Both the position numbers and the translations under genes were made by a program. Shown piece by piece: positions 1-6,746 of a DNA stretch of 17,699 bases (position 1 is its first letter; the number at the start of each line of letters is the position of its first letter). The DNA comes from CAYWJT01 sp964458655 (GTDB lineage Bacteria; Acidobacteriota; Aminicenantia; Aminicenantales; Saccharicenantaceae): NCBI GenBank assembly GCA_964458655.1, contig CAYWJT010000055.1, positions 1-17,699 on the forward strand. The letters run 5' to 3'. The notes beneath the pieces were generated by a model. It did not search any database, was not told the DNA's origin, and worked only from the letters and a program-made list of their open reading frames with translations.

Positions 1-88
1 CATGGCGGCACCTATCATAGCCCATCGTGTCACCTATGTATCTGAACGAGCTCACAGCCGGTACCGCCCGGCCTGTCCCCGCCAATAT
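1..88. other. Noncoding left edge, no gene seen
   Basis: I find no supported coding sequence here. The heptamer CACCTAT occurs at 9-15 and 31-37, 22 bp apart, and again inside the left arm of the neighbouring repeat. Octamer CTGTCCCC at 73-80 is the reverse complement of the first eight bases of that repeat, so it may be the end of another, lost element. The stretch could also be the edge of a larger mobile element lying outside the window; nothing visible proves that. Confidence 0.4.
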
Positions 89-200
89 GGGGACAGTTTA
101 CTCATTCACCTATTTTCTCGCTCTTTAGACCGCCCGGGTCTCCATGAAGCAGTGTGAGAATGACGGGCAGGGAAAATAGGTGAATGAGTAAACTGTCCCC
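89..200. repeat. Palindromic MITE/REP-like element, copy 1
   Basis: A 112-bp element with perfect 29-bp inverted arms (89-117 and 172-200) around a 54-bp centre. The outer ends are GGGGACAG and CTGTCCCC. The centre carries a small dyad, AGACC/GGTCT, around GCCCG. Copy 2 at 3243-3354 has identical arms, the same length and only three substitutions in the centre, all visible by direct comparison. There is no internal gene, so any mobility would need an enzyme supplied in trans; ends of the GGGGACAG type recall REP sequences moved by IS200-like Y1 (RAYT) transposases, which is inference. The right end is followed by a T-rich run (201-222), so a transcript reading rightward could form a terminator-like hairpin. 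Flanking CAATAT and TTTTT are shared by both copies, so the true ends may lie slightly outside the arms. Confidence 0.85.
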
Positions 201-260
201 TTTTTCTTTCTTTTTCTTTTTTGCTGCGATGTGGTATTGAATGGACAAGAGGCGGCTGAG

Positions 261-1439
261 TTGAACAGCAAGCAGCGGATGTCCGCGGCTATGCGCCGCA
301 GGCGGCCCGACCGGGTGCCGGTCATGTGCCAGCTTTCGCTGGGGCATTATTTTCTGAACAGCGGCCGGCCAGAAACAGACATCTGGCATTCGACGGAAGG
401 CTTCGGCGAGGCCTTGGTCAGGCTCCAGGAGCGCTACGGTTTCGACGGCATCCTCATCAACCTGCCGGGCCGCGACCCGGACTGGCGCTCGCACATCGAG
501 CGCGTCGAAGAGCGGGCGGGGAAGAAGGTCATCCGCTGGCGGAATGGCTGGAGCACGGAATGCCCGCCCGACGACAACCCCCACGTGCTGCGCGCGGACG
601 GCCGGGAGTTCCGGGCGCGCTTCGACGAGGTCGACCCCGAACTGCTCTATTATATAGAGCCGCACGACCTGGGCGGCTTGAAGTACCCTCATTGCTGGGG
701 ATTCGCGGAAGAAAGGGCCGACTTCAACTCCTTTTTCCCGCCGTGGCATTACGACACAGTGGATCACGTCATCCGCAAGACCAAGGGAGAGGTTTCCGTC
801 CACGGCGAGGTATTCTCGCCTTTCAGCCAGCTGCTGGAGCTCGTCGGATATGTCGAGGGGCTGACGGCCATCGCGCTCGACCCGGCCAAGACCAAGGCCT
901 GCCTCGAGGCGCTCGTGCGGGGGACAGTCGAGCTCGGCCGAGGCCTGGCCGAACACGGCGTCGACGCCATGCTCATATCGTCGGCCTTCGCCGGGGGCGG
1001 TTTCATATCTCCGCGCCAGTACGAAGAATTCGTCCTGCCCTATGAGAAGGCGGTCGTCACGGGGGTCAAGGCCCGCTTCGACATCCCGGTCTATACGCAC
1101 ACCTGCGGCCGGATCGGCGACCGTCTGGAGCTCATGGCCGCGACCGGCACCGACGGCATCGATACGATGGACCCGCCGCCGCTCGGGAACGTCGACCTGG
1201 CGGAAGCCAAAGCCAGGGTCGGAGGCAGGCTTTTCCTCAAGGGCAACATAGACCCCGTCAACGTCATTCTCAACGGCACCCCGGACAAGGTCAGGGACGC
1301 GGCCCGGCGCTGTCTCGAAGCGGCCATGGCCGGCGGAGGCTACATCCTGAGCACGGCCTGCTCCGTCCCGCCCCACGCCCCGCCGGAGAACATCGTCGTT
1401 CTCCGTGAGACGGCGGAAGCCTTCGGCCGCTATCGGTAA
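261..1439 (+). CDS. UroD/MtaA-family methyltransferase-like protein
   Basis: A 392-residue uroporphyrinogen-decarboxylase-fold protein. The N-terminus (NSKQRMSAAM, then PDRVPV) is the usual opening of this family. H280-T-C282 and C367 (in STACSVPP) match the HxC...C zinc site of corrinoid-dependent methyltransferases such as MtaA/MtbA. True UroD (heme synthesis) lacks that site, so methyl transfer between a corrinoid protein and a thiol or other acceptor is likelier. No corrinoid protein is encoded in the window, so the substrate is unknown. I chose TTG at 261 because AAGAGG (247-252) lies 8 nt upstream and the protein then begins where homologues begin; an in-frame GTG at 231 would add ten residues and ATG at 279 would remove six. 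Repeat copy 1 ends 60 bp upstream. The gene converges on symporter 1 with an 11-bp gap. Confidence 0.85.
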   Translation: MNSKQRMSAAMRRRRPDRVPVMCQLSLGHYFLNSGRPETDIWHSTEGFGEALVRLQERYGFDGILINLPGRDPDWRSHIERVEERAGKKVIRWRNGWSTECPPDDNPHVLRADGREFRARFDEVDPELLYYIEPHDLGGLKYPHCWGFAEERADFNSFFPPWHYDTVDHVIRKTKGEVSVHGEVFSPFSQLLELVGYVEGLTAIALDPAKTKACLEALVRGTVELGRGLAEHGVDAMLISSAFAGGGFISPRQYEEFVLPYEKAVVTGVKARFDIPVYTHTCGRIGDRLELMAATGTDGIDTMDPPPLGNVDLAEAKARVGGRLFLKGNIDPVNVILNGTPDKVRDAARRCLEAAMAGGGYILSTACSVPPHAPPENIVVLRETAEAFGRYR

Positions 1440-1450
1440 ATCGTCCCCTA

Positions 1451-3211
1451 TTATTCGACGACGGTCTTCCAGCCGCGGCGGTTGAGGTCGCGATAGATGA
1501 CGGCGCCGGCGAGCAGCGCCACGCCCAGCAGGCCCAGGCCCGTCAAGACCTCACCGAAGATGATCTTGCCGGCGCCGAAGAGGACCGCGTAGATCATGGC
1601 CACGCCGCACAGCCAGTCGATGAGGTTGAACAGGCCGTCCCGGGCGGGAACGACGTCGGCCGCGGACCGGGCCACCGGCCCCCAGAGAGCGGCGTCCGGG
1701 CGCACCCGTCGATAGAACGAAACGAGCGTCTCCATCGGCTCCGGCCTGGTCAGGAACGTGACGGTCAGCCAGACCGCCGTCGTCACCGCCATGGTGATGA
1801 GGCAGCTCCAGGCGAAGTCCCGTGGGTCGCTTTCCTCCAGCCGGAACCCGAAGCGCAGGCCGAGCGACGTGACCAGCGCCGCGGCCATGGCCGCGATCTC
1901 GCTCCAGGCGTTGACCCGCCACCAGAACCAGCGCAGGAGGTAGACCAGGCCCGTCCCCGCGCCCAGGGCGATGATGAACTTCCAGGCGTCGGCGATTGAG
2001 TCCATGAAGAAGCTCACGGCCGCCGAAAGCAGCATCAGGGCCATGGTCGTCGCCTGCGACACGGCGACGTAATGCTTCTCCCGGCGGCCCCGGACCAGGA
2101 ACCGCCGGTAGAGGTCGTTCACGAGATAGCTCGCGCCCCAGTTGAGCTGGGTGGCGATGGTCGACATGTAGGCGGCGAAGAAGCCGGCGACCATGAGCCC
2201 CCTGAGATACGCCGGCAGAGAGGCGAGCATCATCCGGACGTAGCCCGATTCCGGGTCGGCCGCGAAGGCCGGGTCGCCCCGGAAAGTGACCACAGCAGCC
2301 AGCGCCACGACGATCCACGGCCAGGGCCTAAGCGCGTAATGGGCGACGTTGAACCAGAGTGTCGCGAGCAGCGAATGCTTCTCGTCCCGGGCCGCCAGGA
2401 TGCGCTGGGCGATGAAGCCGCCGCCGCCCGGCTCGGCCCCCGGATACCAGGAGGCCCACCAGTTGACCGCGATATAGACGAAAAAGGTGATCATCGGCAT
2501 CCAGCTCGAGCCGACGTCCGGAAGGAAGGAAAGCAGCGAGCCCGACGAGCCGGAGGCCGCCTCGACGGCCCGGACGCCGCTGATAAGGCGGCCCATGCCG
2601 CCCAGGGAGTCGACGGCGAAGACCGCCAGGACCACGGTCAGGATCATGATCAGCGCGAACTGGAAGAAGTCCGTGACCAGGACACCCCACAGCCCGGCCA
2701 GGGTCGAGATGGCCGCAGTTACGAGCATGACCGCGATGGTCAGGCCCAGCGCCTGGAGCTTGTTCACGCCCAGGATGAGCATGAGGATCTTGGCCATGGC
2801 CAGGTTGACCCAGCCCATTATGATGAGGTTTATGAGCAGACCGAGGTAAAGGGCCCGGAAGCCTCGCAGGAAGCGGGCTGGACGTCCGCTGTAGCGGATC
2901 TCGGCGAACTCCACGTCGGTCAGGACCCCGGCCCGGCGCCAGAGCCGGGCGTAGAAGAAAACGGTCAGCATGCCCGAAAAGGCCATGCTCCACCAGATCC
3001 AGTTGCCCGCGACACCGTTCCTGGCTACGAGCCCGGTCACTGCCAGGGGCGTATCGGCGGCGAAAGTCGTGGCCACCATGGAAGTCCCGGCCAGCCACCA
3101 GGCGGCCTTGCGGCCGGAGACGAAGAAGTCGCTCACGCTGCCCGTGGCCTTACGGCGGAAATGAAGGCCGATGCCCAGGCTCAACAGGCTTGCTTCCTCC
3201 GGTTGGGGCAT
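1451..3211 (-). CDS. SSS-family sodium:solute symporter 1, N-terminus probably truncated
   Basis: A polytopic inner-membrane protein of the solute:sodium symporter family (TC 2.A.21), up to 586 residues. Family features include SMVATTFAADTP near the N-terminus, the signature AGLWGVLVTDFFQ, and the segment WYPGAEPGGGGFIAQR. It is clearly paralogous to the symporter at 13825-15633; the two align from SGRKAAWWL onward. Its start is odd. The paralogue begins with a full hydrophobic TM1 (WVDWLIVFASISICFLPALF), while this protein has only SLLSLGIGLHF after a polar MPQPEEA. The in-frame stop TGA lies 27 nt upstream of the ATG, and repeat copy 2 begins 32 bp upstream. ATG 3211 has no clear Shine-Dalgarno site; TTG at 3184 or CTG at 3187, behind GGAGG (3200-3196), is an alternative start that would shorten TM1 further. 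The substrate cannot be read from sequence. It may be functional, or a decaying duplicate. Confidence 0.85.
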   Translation of the reverse strand: MPQPEEASLLSLGIGLHFRRKATGSVSDFFVSGRKAAWWLAGTSMVATTFAADTPLAVTGLVARNGVAGNWIWWSMAFSGMLTVFFYARLWRRAGVLTDVEFAEIRYSGRPARFLRGFRALYLGLLINLIIMGWVNLAMAKILMLILGVNKLQALGLTIAVMLVTAAISTLAGLWGVLVTDFFQFALIMILTVVLAVFAVDSLGGMGRLISGVRAVEAASGSSGSLLSFLPDVGSSWMPMITFFVYIAVNWWASWYPGAEPGGGGFIAQRILAARDEKHSLLATLWFNVAHYALRPWPWIVVALAAVVTFRGDPAFAADPESGYVRMMLASLPAYLRGLMVAGFFAAYMSTIATQLNWGASYLVNDLYRRFLVRGRREKHYVAVSQATTMALMLLSAAVSFFMDSIADAWKFIIALGAGTGLVYLLRWFWWRVNAWSEIAAMAAALVTSLGLRFGFRLEESDPRDFAWSCLITMAVTTAVWLTVTFLTRPEPMETLVSFYRRVRPDAALWGPVARSAADVVPARDGLFNLIDWLCGVAMIYAVLFGAGKIIFGEVLTGLGLLGVALLAGAVIYRDLNRRGWKTVVE

Positions 3212-3239
3212 GATACTTGCGGCCGCTTCGCCAAGTCAA
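3210..3239 (-). promoter_or_regulatory. Candidate sigma70 promoter for symporter 1
   Basis: On the minus strand, TTGACT (3239-3234), an 18-bp spacer and TATCAT (3215-3210) resemble -35 and -10 boxes. The -10 overlaps the upstream ATG at 3211, so transcription would begin near 3203, inside the presumed coding region. If real, this favours the downstream TTG/CTG start and suggests a promoter formed beside the repeat. Two good hexamers alone are weak proof. Confidence 0.35.
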
Positions 3240-3242
3240 TAT

Positions 3243-3354
3243 GGGGACAGTTTACTCATTCACCTATTTTCTCGCTCTTTGGACCGCCCGGGTCTCCATG
3301 AAGAAGTGTGGGAATGACGGGCAGGGAAAATAGGTGAATGAGTAAACTGTCCCC
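3243..3354. repeat. Palindromic MITE/REP-like element, copy 2
   Basis: Second copy of the 112-bp element, in the same orientation as copy 1. Arms at 3243-3271 and 3326-3354 are perfect 29-bp inverted repeats identical to those of copy 1; the 54-bp centre differs at three positions. It occupies 112 of the 163 bp between the divergent symporter 1 and tldD starts. The right end is followed by six T residues (3355-3360), so a rightward transcript could form a terminator-like hairpin. Its end is only 20 bp from the tldD start and abuts the tldD -10 region. With copy 1 it brackets a block of about 3 kb as a direct repeat. Confidence 0.85.
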
Positions 3355-3359
3355 TTTTT

Positions 3360-3375
3360 TGATACAATCATTCCA
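3360..3375 (+). promoter_or_regulatory. Extended -10 promoter giving a leaderless tldD mRNA
   Basis: TGATACAAT (3360-3368) fits an extended -10 (TGn plus TACAAT). The hexamer occupies -12 to -7 relative to the A of the tldD ATG at 3375, so transcription should start at the start codon. No Shine-Dalgarno site is present, which agrees with a leaderless mRNA. No convincing -35 box is seen; that region falls inside the right arm of repeat copy 2. Confidence 0.5.
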
Positions 3376-4781
3376 TGACAGACAGGTTCCCGCTAGACGG
3401 GCATGACATAAGAAGGGCGCTGGACCTGGCCCTCGCGAGCGGCGGGGACTTCGCCGAGGTCTACGTCGAAAGGCATTACGCCGCCTTCGTGGAACTCGAA
3501 GAGGACATCGTCAAGGAAACCGGCGAGTCCGTCGGACTCGGCTTGAGCGTCAGGGTCCTCAAAGGCGACCAGACCGGTTTCGGCTACACCAACGACCTCT
3601 CTCCCGAGAAGGTCCGCAAAGTGGCCCTGACCGCCGCGGCCATCGCCAACGGCCGGCGTAAGCTCGCCCCTTCACGCCCGCGCGCCGCAAGCCCCCTCGC
3701 CGGAATTTACCGCGTGCGCCGGCAGGCCCACTCCGCCCGGCTCGCGGACAAGATCGGCCTGGCCCGGGATGCCTATGATTCCGCCCGCCGCTTCGACCCC
3801 AGGATCACCAAGGTCAAAGCCCACCTGCAGGATTCCTTCAGGGAGATACTGGTGGCCAATTCCGAAGGCCTGTTGGTCGCCGACGCCCGGCCGATGGTCA
3901 GGCTGGTCTGCTCCGCGATCGCAGAAAAGCGAGGCCGCCGGGAGTCGGGCTTCTGGGGCGGCGGCGGCCGGGTCGGCCTGGAGTACTTCTCGCGCGGCCT
4001 GACCCCGCGCACTATCGGCGAAGAGGCCGCCCGCGAAGCCCTCGTCCTGCTCGAGGCGGCCGACCCGCCGGCGGGAGAGATGCCCGTCGTCCTCGCGCCC
4101 GGCCACAGCGGAGTCCTCATCCACGAAGCGGTCGGCCACCTGCTCGAGGCCGATTTCGTCAGGAAAAAGACCTCCATCTTTTGGAACAAGCTCGGCCGGA
4201 AAGTCGGCTCCGGCCTCATCACCATCTTCGACGACCCGACCATCCCCGGCTTCCGCGGCTCCTACGCGGTCGACGACGAAGGCACGCGGCCGCGCAAGAC
4301 GCTGCTCATAGAAAAAGGCCGGGTGCGCGGCTTCCTTCAGGACAGGCTCTCGGCCCGCCTGCTCAAGCGGCCGCTCACCGGCCACGGCCGCCGTGAGGGC
4401 TACGAGTTCCCGCCGATACCGCGGATGTCCAACACCTACATCGACCGAGGCGAGGACGACCCCGCGGATATCATCAGGTCCGTCAGGAAGGGCTTCTACG
4501 TCCAAAGCCTGCAGGGAGGCGAAGTCGAGGACTCCGGCAAGTTCACGTTCTCGGTGAGCCTCGGCTACCTCATCGAGTCGGGCCGGCTGACCGCCCCCGT
4601 CAGGCAGGCCACGCTCATCGGCACAAACATCGACATACTGAACCGCGTCGAGGCCGTGGGCTCGGACCTGGCCTTCAGCCTGCAGACCGGGACCTGCGGA
4701 AAGGAAGGCCAGTCCGTGCCGGTCACGGACGGCTGTCCGACCATCAAGATCTCGGCCATGACAGTGGGAGGGCGCCGGTGA
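3375..4781 (+). CDS. tldD: Metalloprotease TldD, catalytic subunit of TldD/TldE
   Basis: A 468-residue cytoplasmic protein, close to the usual TldD length of about 480. TldD and TldE (PmbA) form a heterodimeric metalloprotease that digests unfolded or extended peptides; in E. coli it matures microcin B17 and degrades the antitoxin CcdA. The metal motif HExxxH is present as H250-E-A-V-G-H254, followed by LLEADF. The third ligand region, TGTCGKEGQ, is also present with cysteine at about residue 441. The N-terminal domain contains the family pattern around DFAEVYVE and GLGLSVRV. The stop codon overlaps the start of pmbA (GTGA), which indicates translational coupling. ATG 3375 has no Shine-Dalgarno site but is preceded by a correctly spaced -10 box. 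The natural substrate here is unknown, and no RiPP precursor or toxin-antitoxin pair is visible nearby. Confidence 0.95.
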   Translation: MTDRFPLDGHDIRRALDLALASGGDFAEVYVERHYAAFVELEEDIVKETGESVGLGLSVRVLKGDQTGFGYTNDLSPEKVRKVALTAAAIANGRRKLAPSRPRAASPLAGIYRVRRQAHSARLADKIGLARDAYDSARRFDPRITKVKAHLQDSFREILVANSEGLLVADARPMVRLVCSAIAEKRGRRESGFWGGGGRVGLEYFSRGLTPRTIGEEAAREALVLLEAADPPAGEMPVVLAPGHSGVLIHEAVGHLLEADFVRKKTSIFWNKLGRKVGSGLITIFDDPTIPGFRGSYAVDDEGTRPRKTLLIEKGRVRGFLQDRLSARLLKRPLTGHGRREGYEFPPIPRMSNTYIDRGEDDPADIIRSVRKGFYVQSLQGGEVEDSGKFTFSVSLGYLIESGRLTAPVRQATLIGTNIDILNRVEAVGSDLAFSLQTGTCGKEGQSVPVTDGCPTIKISAMTVGGRR

Positions 4782-6139
4782 GCGGCGGGCGCGCGCGGCC
4801 GCGGGCCGCGTTTGAGGAGCTCATGGACCTGGCTGAATGGGTCGTCGGCTTCGCCCTGCGCTGCGGCGCCGACGAAGCCGAGGCCGTCGTCAACGACGGC
4901 TTCGAGTTCAACGTCGACGTCAGGAAGGGCCGGGTCGAGCACCTGGAAGAGGCCGGCGAGAAAGCCCTCCGGCTGAGGGTCATCAAGGACGGGCGGACGG
5001 CTCACGCAGCGAGCTCCGACCTCGAGCCCGGCGTGCTGCGGCGGCTGGTCCGGAACGCCGTGACGCGCGCGGGGCTCTCGAGCCCCGACAAGTACGCCGG
5101 CCTCGCCCCTCCTTCCACGACAGCCCTCCGTGGTCCGGAGCTCGACATCTACGACCCGGACATGGCCGGGCTCGCCGCGTCCGCCAAGATACAGCTGGCG
5201 CTCGAGACCGAGCGGGTCGCCCTCTCGGATAAACGCATCACCAATTCCCACGGCGCGACCTTCACGTCCGCGGAAGGCCGCATAGTCATCGTCAACTCCA
5301 AAGGCTTCCGCGGGGATTACCGGCAGACCTACTGCTCGCTCGGGGTCGGCCTTCAGGCGGGCGGAACCGACAACCGGACCGAAGACTGCTGGTTCTCGGC
5401 CAAGAGGCACTTCCGGGACCTCGACCCGCCCGAAGCCATCGCCCGCAGGGCCGTCGCGAGGACGGTCCGCCATCTCAACCCGAGAAAGATCCGAACGGGG
5501 AACGTGCCCGTGATCTTCGAGCCGACCCAGACAGCCTGGCTGCTCGGGTTCCTGTTCGCCTGCGTGTCGGGAACGGCGGTCTACCAGAAGAGCACCTTCC
5601 TCGCCGGGAAACTCGGACGCCCGGTCGCCCATCCCCGGGTGACGGTCGTGGACGACGGCCTGCTCCCGCGCGGCCTCGGCACCAGGCCATTCGATTCGGA
5701 CGGACTGCCCTCGCAGCGGACCGAGGTCATCAAGAAGGGGCGCTTGCTCAACTATCTCTGCAATTTCTACGCCGCCCGCAAGCTCGGCCTGAGGTCCACC
5801 GCCAACGCCTCCGGCACGGGCGTCGGGCCGACCAACTTCTACCTGATGCCCGGCCCGGAGACGCCGGAAAGGATGATCGCGGGCACCCGCAGGGGTCTCA
5901 TCCTGACCAAGACCATCGGCCACGGCCTCAACCCGGTGACCGGCGACATCTCCCGCGGCGCCTTCGGCCTCTGGGTGGAAGGCGGCGAGGTCGCGTTCCC
6001 TGTGGCCGAGGTCACCATCTCGGGCAACCTGGGCCGGATGCTGAAGGAAGTCGAAGCCATAGGCAACGACCTCGACCTGACCAGCGCCGTTACCGGGCCG
6101 ACGGTCAAGTTCGCCGAAATGACGGTCGCCGGCCGCTGA
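4778..6139 (+). CDS. pmbA: TldE/PmbA, non-catalytic partner of TldD
   Basis: A 453-residue TldE (PmbA) homologue of typical length. It has the same fold as TldD but no HExxxH motif, as expected for the non-catalytic half of the heterodimer. Recognisable segments are GADEAEAVV near the N-terminus, SGTGVGPTNFYL in the C-terminal half and the terminal NDLDLTSAVTGPTVKFAEM. Start choice: GTG 4778 overlaps the tldD stop as GTGA and has GGGAGG a few bases upstream; ATG 4823 would remove 15 residues but its GAGGAG is only 3 nt away. With tldD it forms a two-gene operon. Its stop lies 1 bp from the convergent nitroreductase stop, leaving no room for a dedicated terminator. Confidence 0.93.
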   Translation: MSGGRARPRAAFEELMDLAEWVVGFALRCGADEAEAVVNDGFEFNVDVRKGRVEHLEEAGEKALRLRVIKDGRTAHAASSDLEPGVLRRLVRNAVTRAGLSSPDKYAGLAPPSTTALRGPELDIYDPDMAGLAASAKIQLALETERVALSDKRITNSHGATFTSAEGRIVIVNSKGFRGDYRQTYCSLGVGLQAGGTDNRTEDCWFSAKRHFRDLDPPEAIARRAVARTVRHLNPRKIRTGNVPVIFEPTQTAWLLGFLFACVSGTAVYQKSTFLAGKLGRPVAHPRVTVVDDGLLPRGLGTRPFDSDGLPSQRTEVIKKGRLLNYLCNFYAARKLGLRSTANASGTGVGPTNFYLMPGPETPERMIAGTRRGLILTKTIGHGLNPVTGDISRGAFGLWVEGGEVAFPVAEVTISGNLGRMLKEVEAIGNDLDLTSAVTGPTVKFAEMTVAGR

Positions 6140-6140
6140 C

Positions 6141-6746
6141 TCAGCCCTTCGCTTCTCCGTAGACGTTCCGATGCATGACGGTCTTCAGGTCCCGCTTGGG
6201 CACATGCAGACGTCCTTCGGCGTCCTTCCAGTAGCAGGGCGATCCCGTCATGTTCTCAACGACCGGCGCCTCATCCGGGTAACCGAGGGCGAGCACGCAG
6301 TCGATGCGGTAATGAGCGGGGACCTGAAGCGCCTCGCGGAGCCTGTCACGGTCCACGGACAGGAGCCAGCAGCTCCCGACATCCTCGGCCAGGGCGGCCA
6401 GGATCATGTTCTCGACGGCCGCCCCCACATCATACTCGAAAAGCTTTTCCCTGACCTTATTATTGACCAAGACCACGATATAGGCGGTCGGCTCATGGCC
6501 GGGCTTAGGGTCGCCCTGCGGCGCGATGTAGGCCGCCCACTTCAAGCAGGGAATGACCTTCTGCCTGACCTCCGGCGCGTCCACGACGATGAACTCGAGC
6601 GGCTGGAGGTTGGCCGCCGACGGCGCCAGACGCCCGGCGTTGACAACCCGCTCGAGGGTCTCGGTCGGCACGGGGTCCGGCCGGAACTGGCGGATGGTCC
6701 GACGCTCGACGATGAGTTCGTAGACTTCCTCTCCGTGTTCACACAT
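6141..6746 (-). CDS. Nitroreductase-family flavoprotein
   Basis: A 201-residue protein of the FMN-dependent nitroreductase family, close to the usual length of about 200. Family marks are the N-terminal VERRTIRQFRPDPVP, the PSAANLQP segment that lines the FMN pocket, the central DVGAAVENMILAALAEDVGSCW helix region and the later VLALGYPDE. Such enzymes reduce nitroaromatics, quinones or other electrophiles with NAD(P)H; the substrate cannot be inferred. I chose ATG 6746 because AAGGAG lies 7 nt upstream; an earlier in-frame ATG near 6779 would add eleven residues and bypass that site. The first 8 nt overlap the end of the MFS gene, so the pair is probably translationally coupled. The transporter partner suggests export or uptake of the compound that is reduced, which is inference. 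Confidence 0.9.
   Translation of the reverse strand: MCEHGEEVYELIVERRTIRQFRPDPVPTETLERVVNAGRLAPSAANLQPLEFIVVDAPEVRQKVIPCLKWAAYIAPQGDPKPGHEPTAYIVVLVNNKVREKLFEYDVGAAVENMILAALAEDVGSCWLLSVDRDRLREALQVPAHYRIDCVLALGYPDEAPVVENMTGSPCYWKDAEGRLHVPKRDLKTVMHRNVYGEAKG

Noticed and set aside
102..1376. Long minus-strand open frame of about 424 codons opposite the UroD-like gene
   Set aside because: It is the antisense shadow of a clearly recognisable gene in GC-rich DNA. Its translation has no family resemblance and it runs through the repeat.
2072..3301. Plus-strand open frame opposite symporter 1
   Set aside because: Arg/Glu/Gln-rich translation complementary to membrane segments; the minus-strand symporter is unmistakable. 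The frame also extends into repeat copy 2.
4565..5923. Minus-strand frame of about 450 codons opposite tldD/pmbA
   Set aside because: Antisense shadow; no motifs, while both plus-strand proteins match TldD and TldE throughout.
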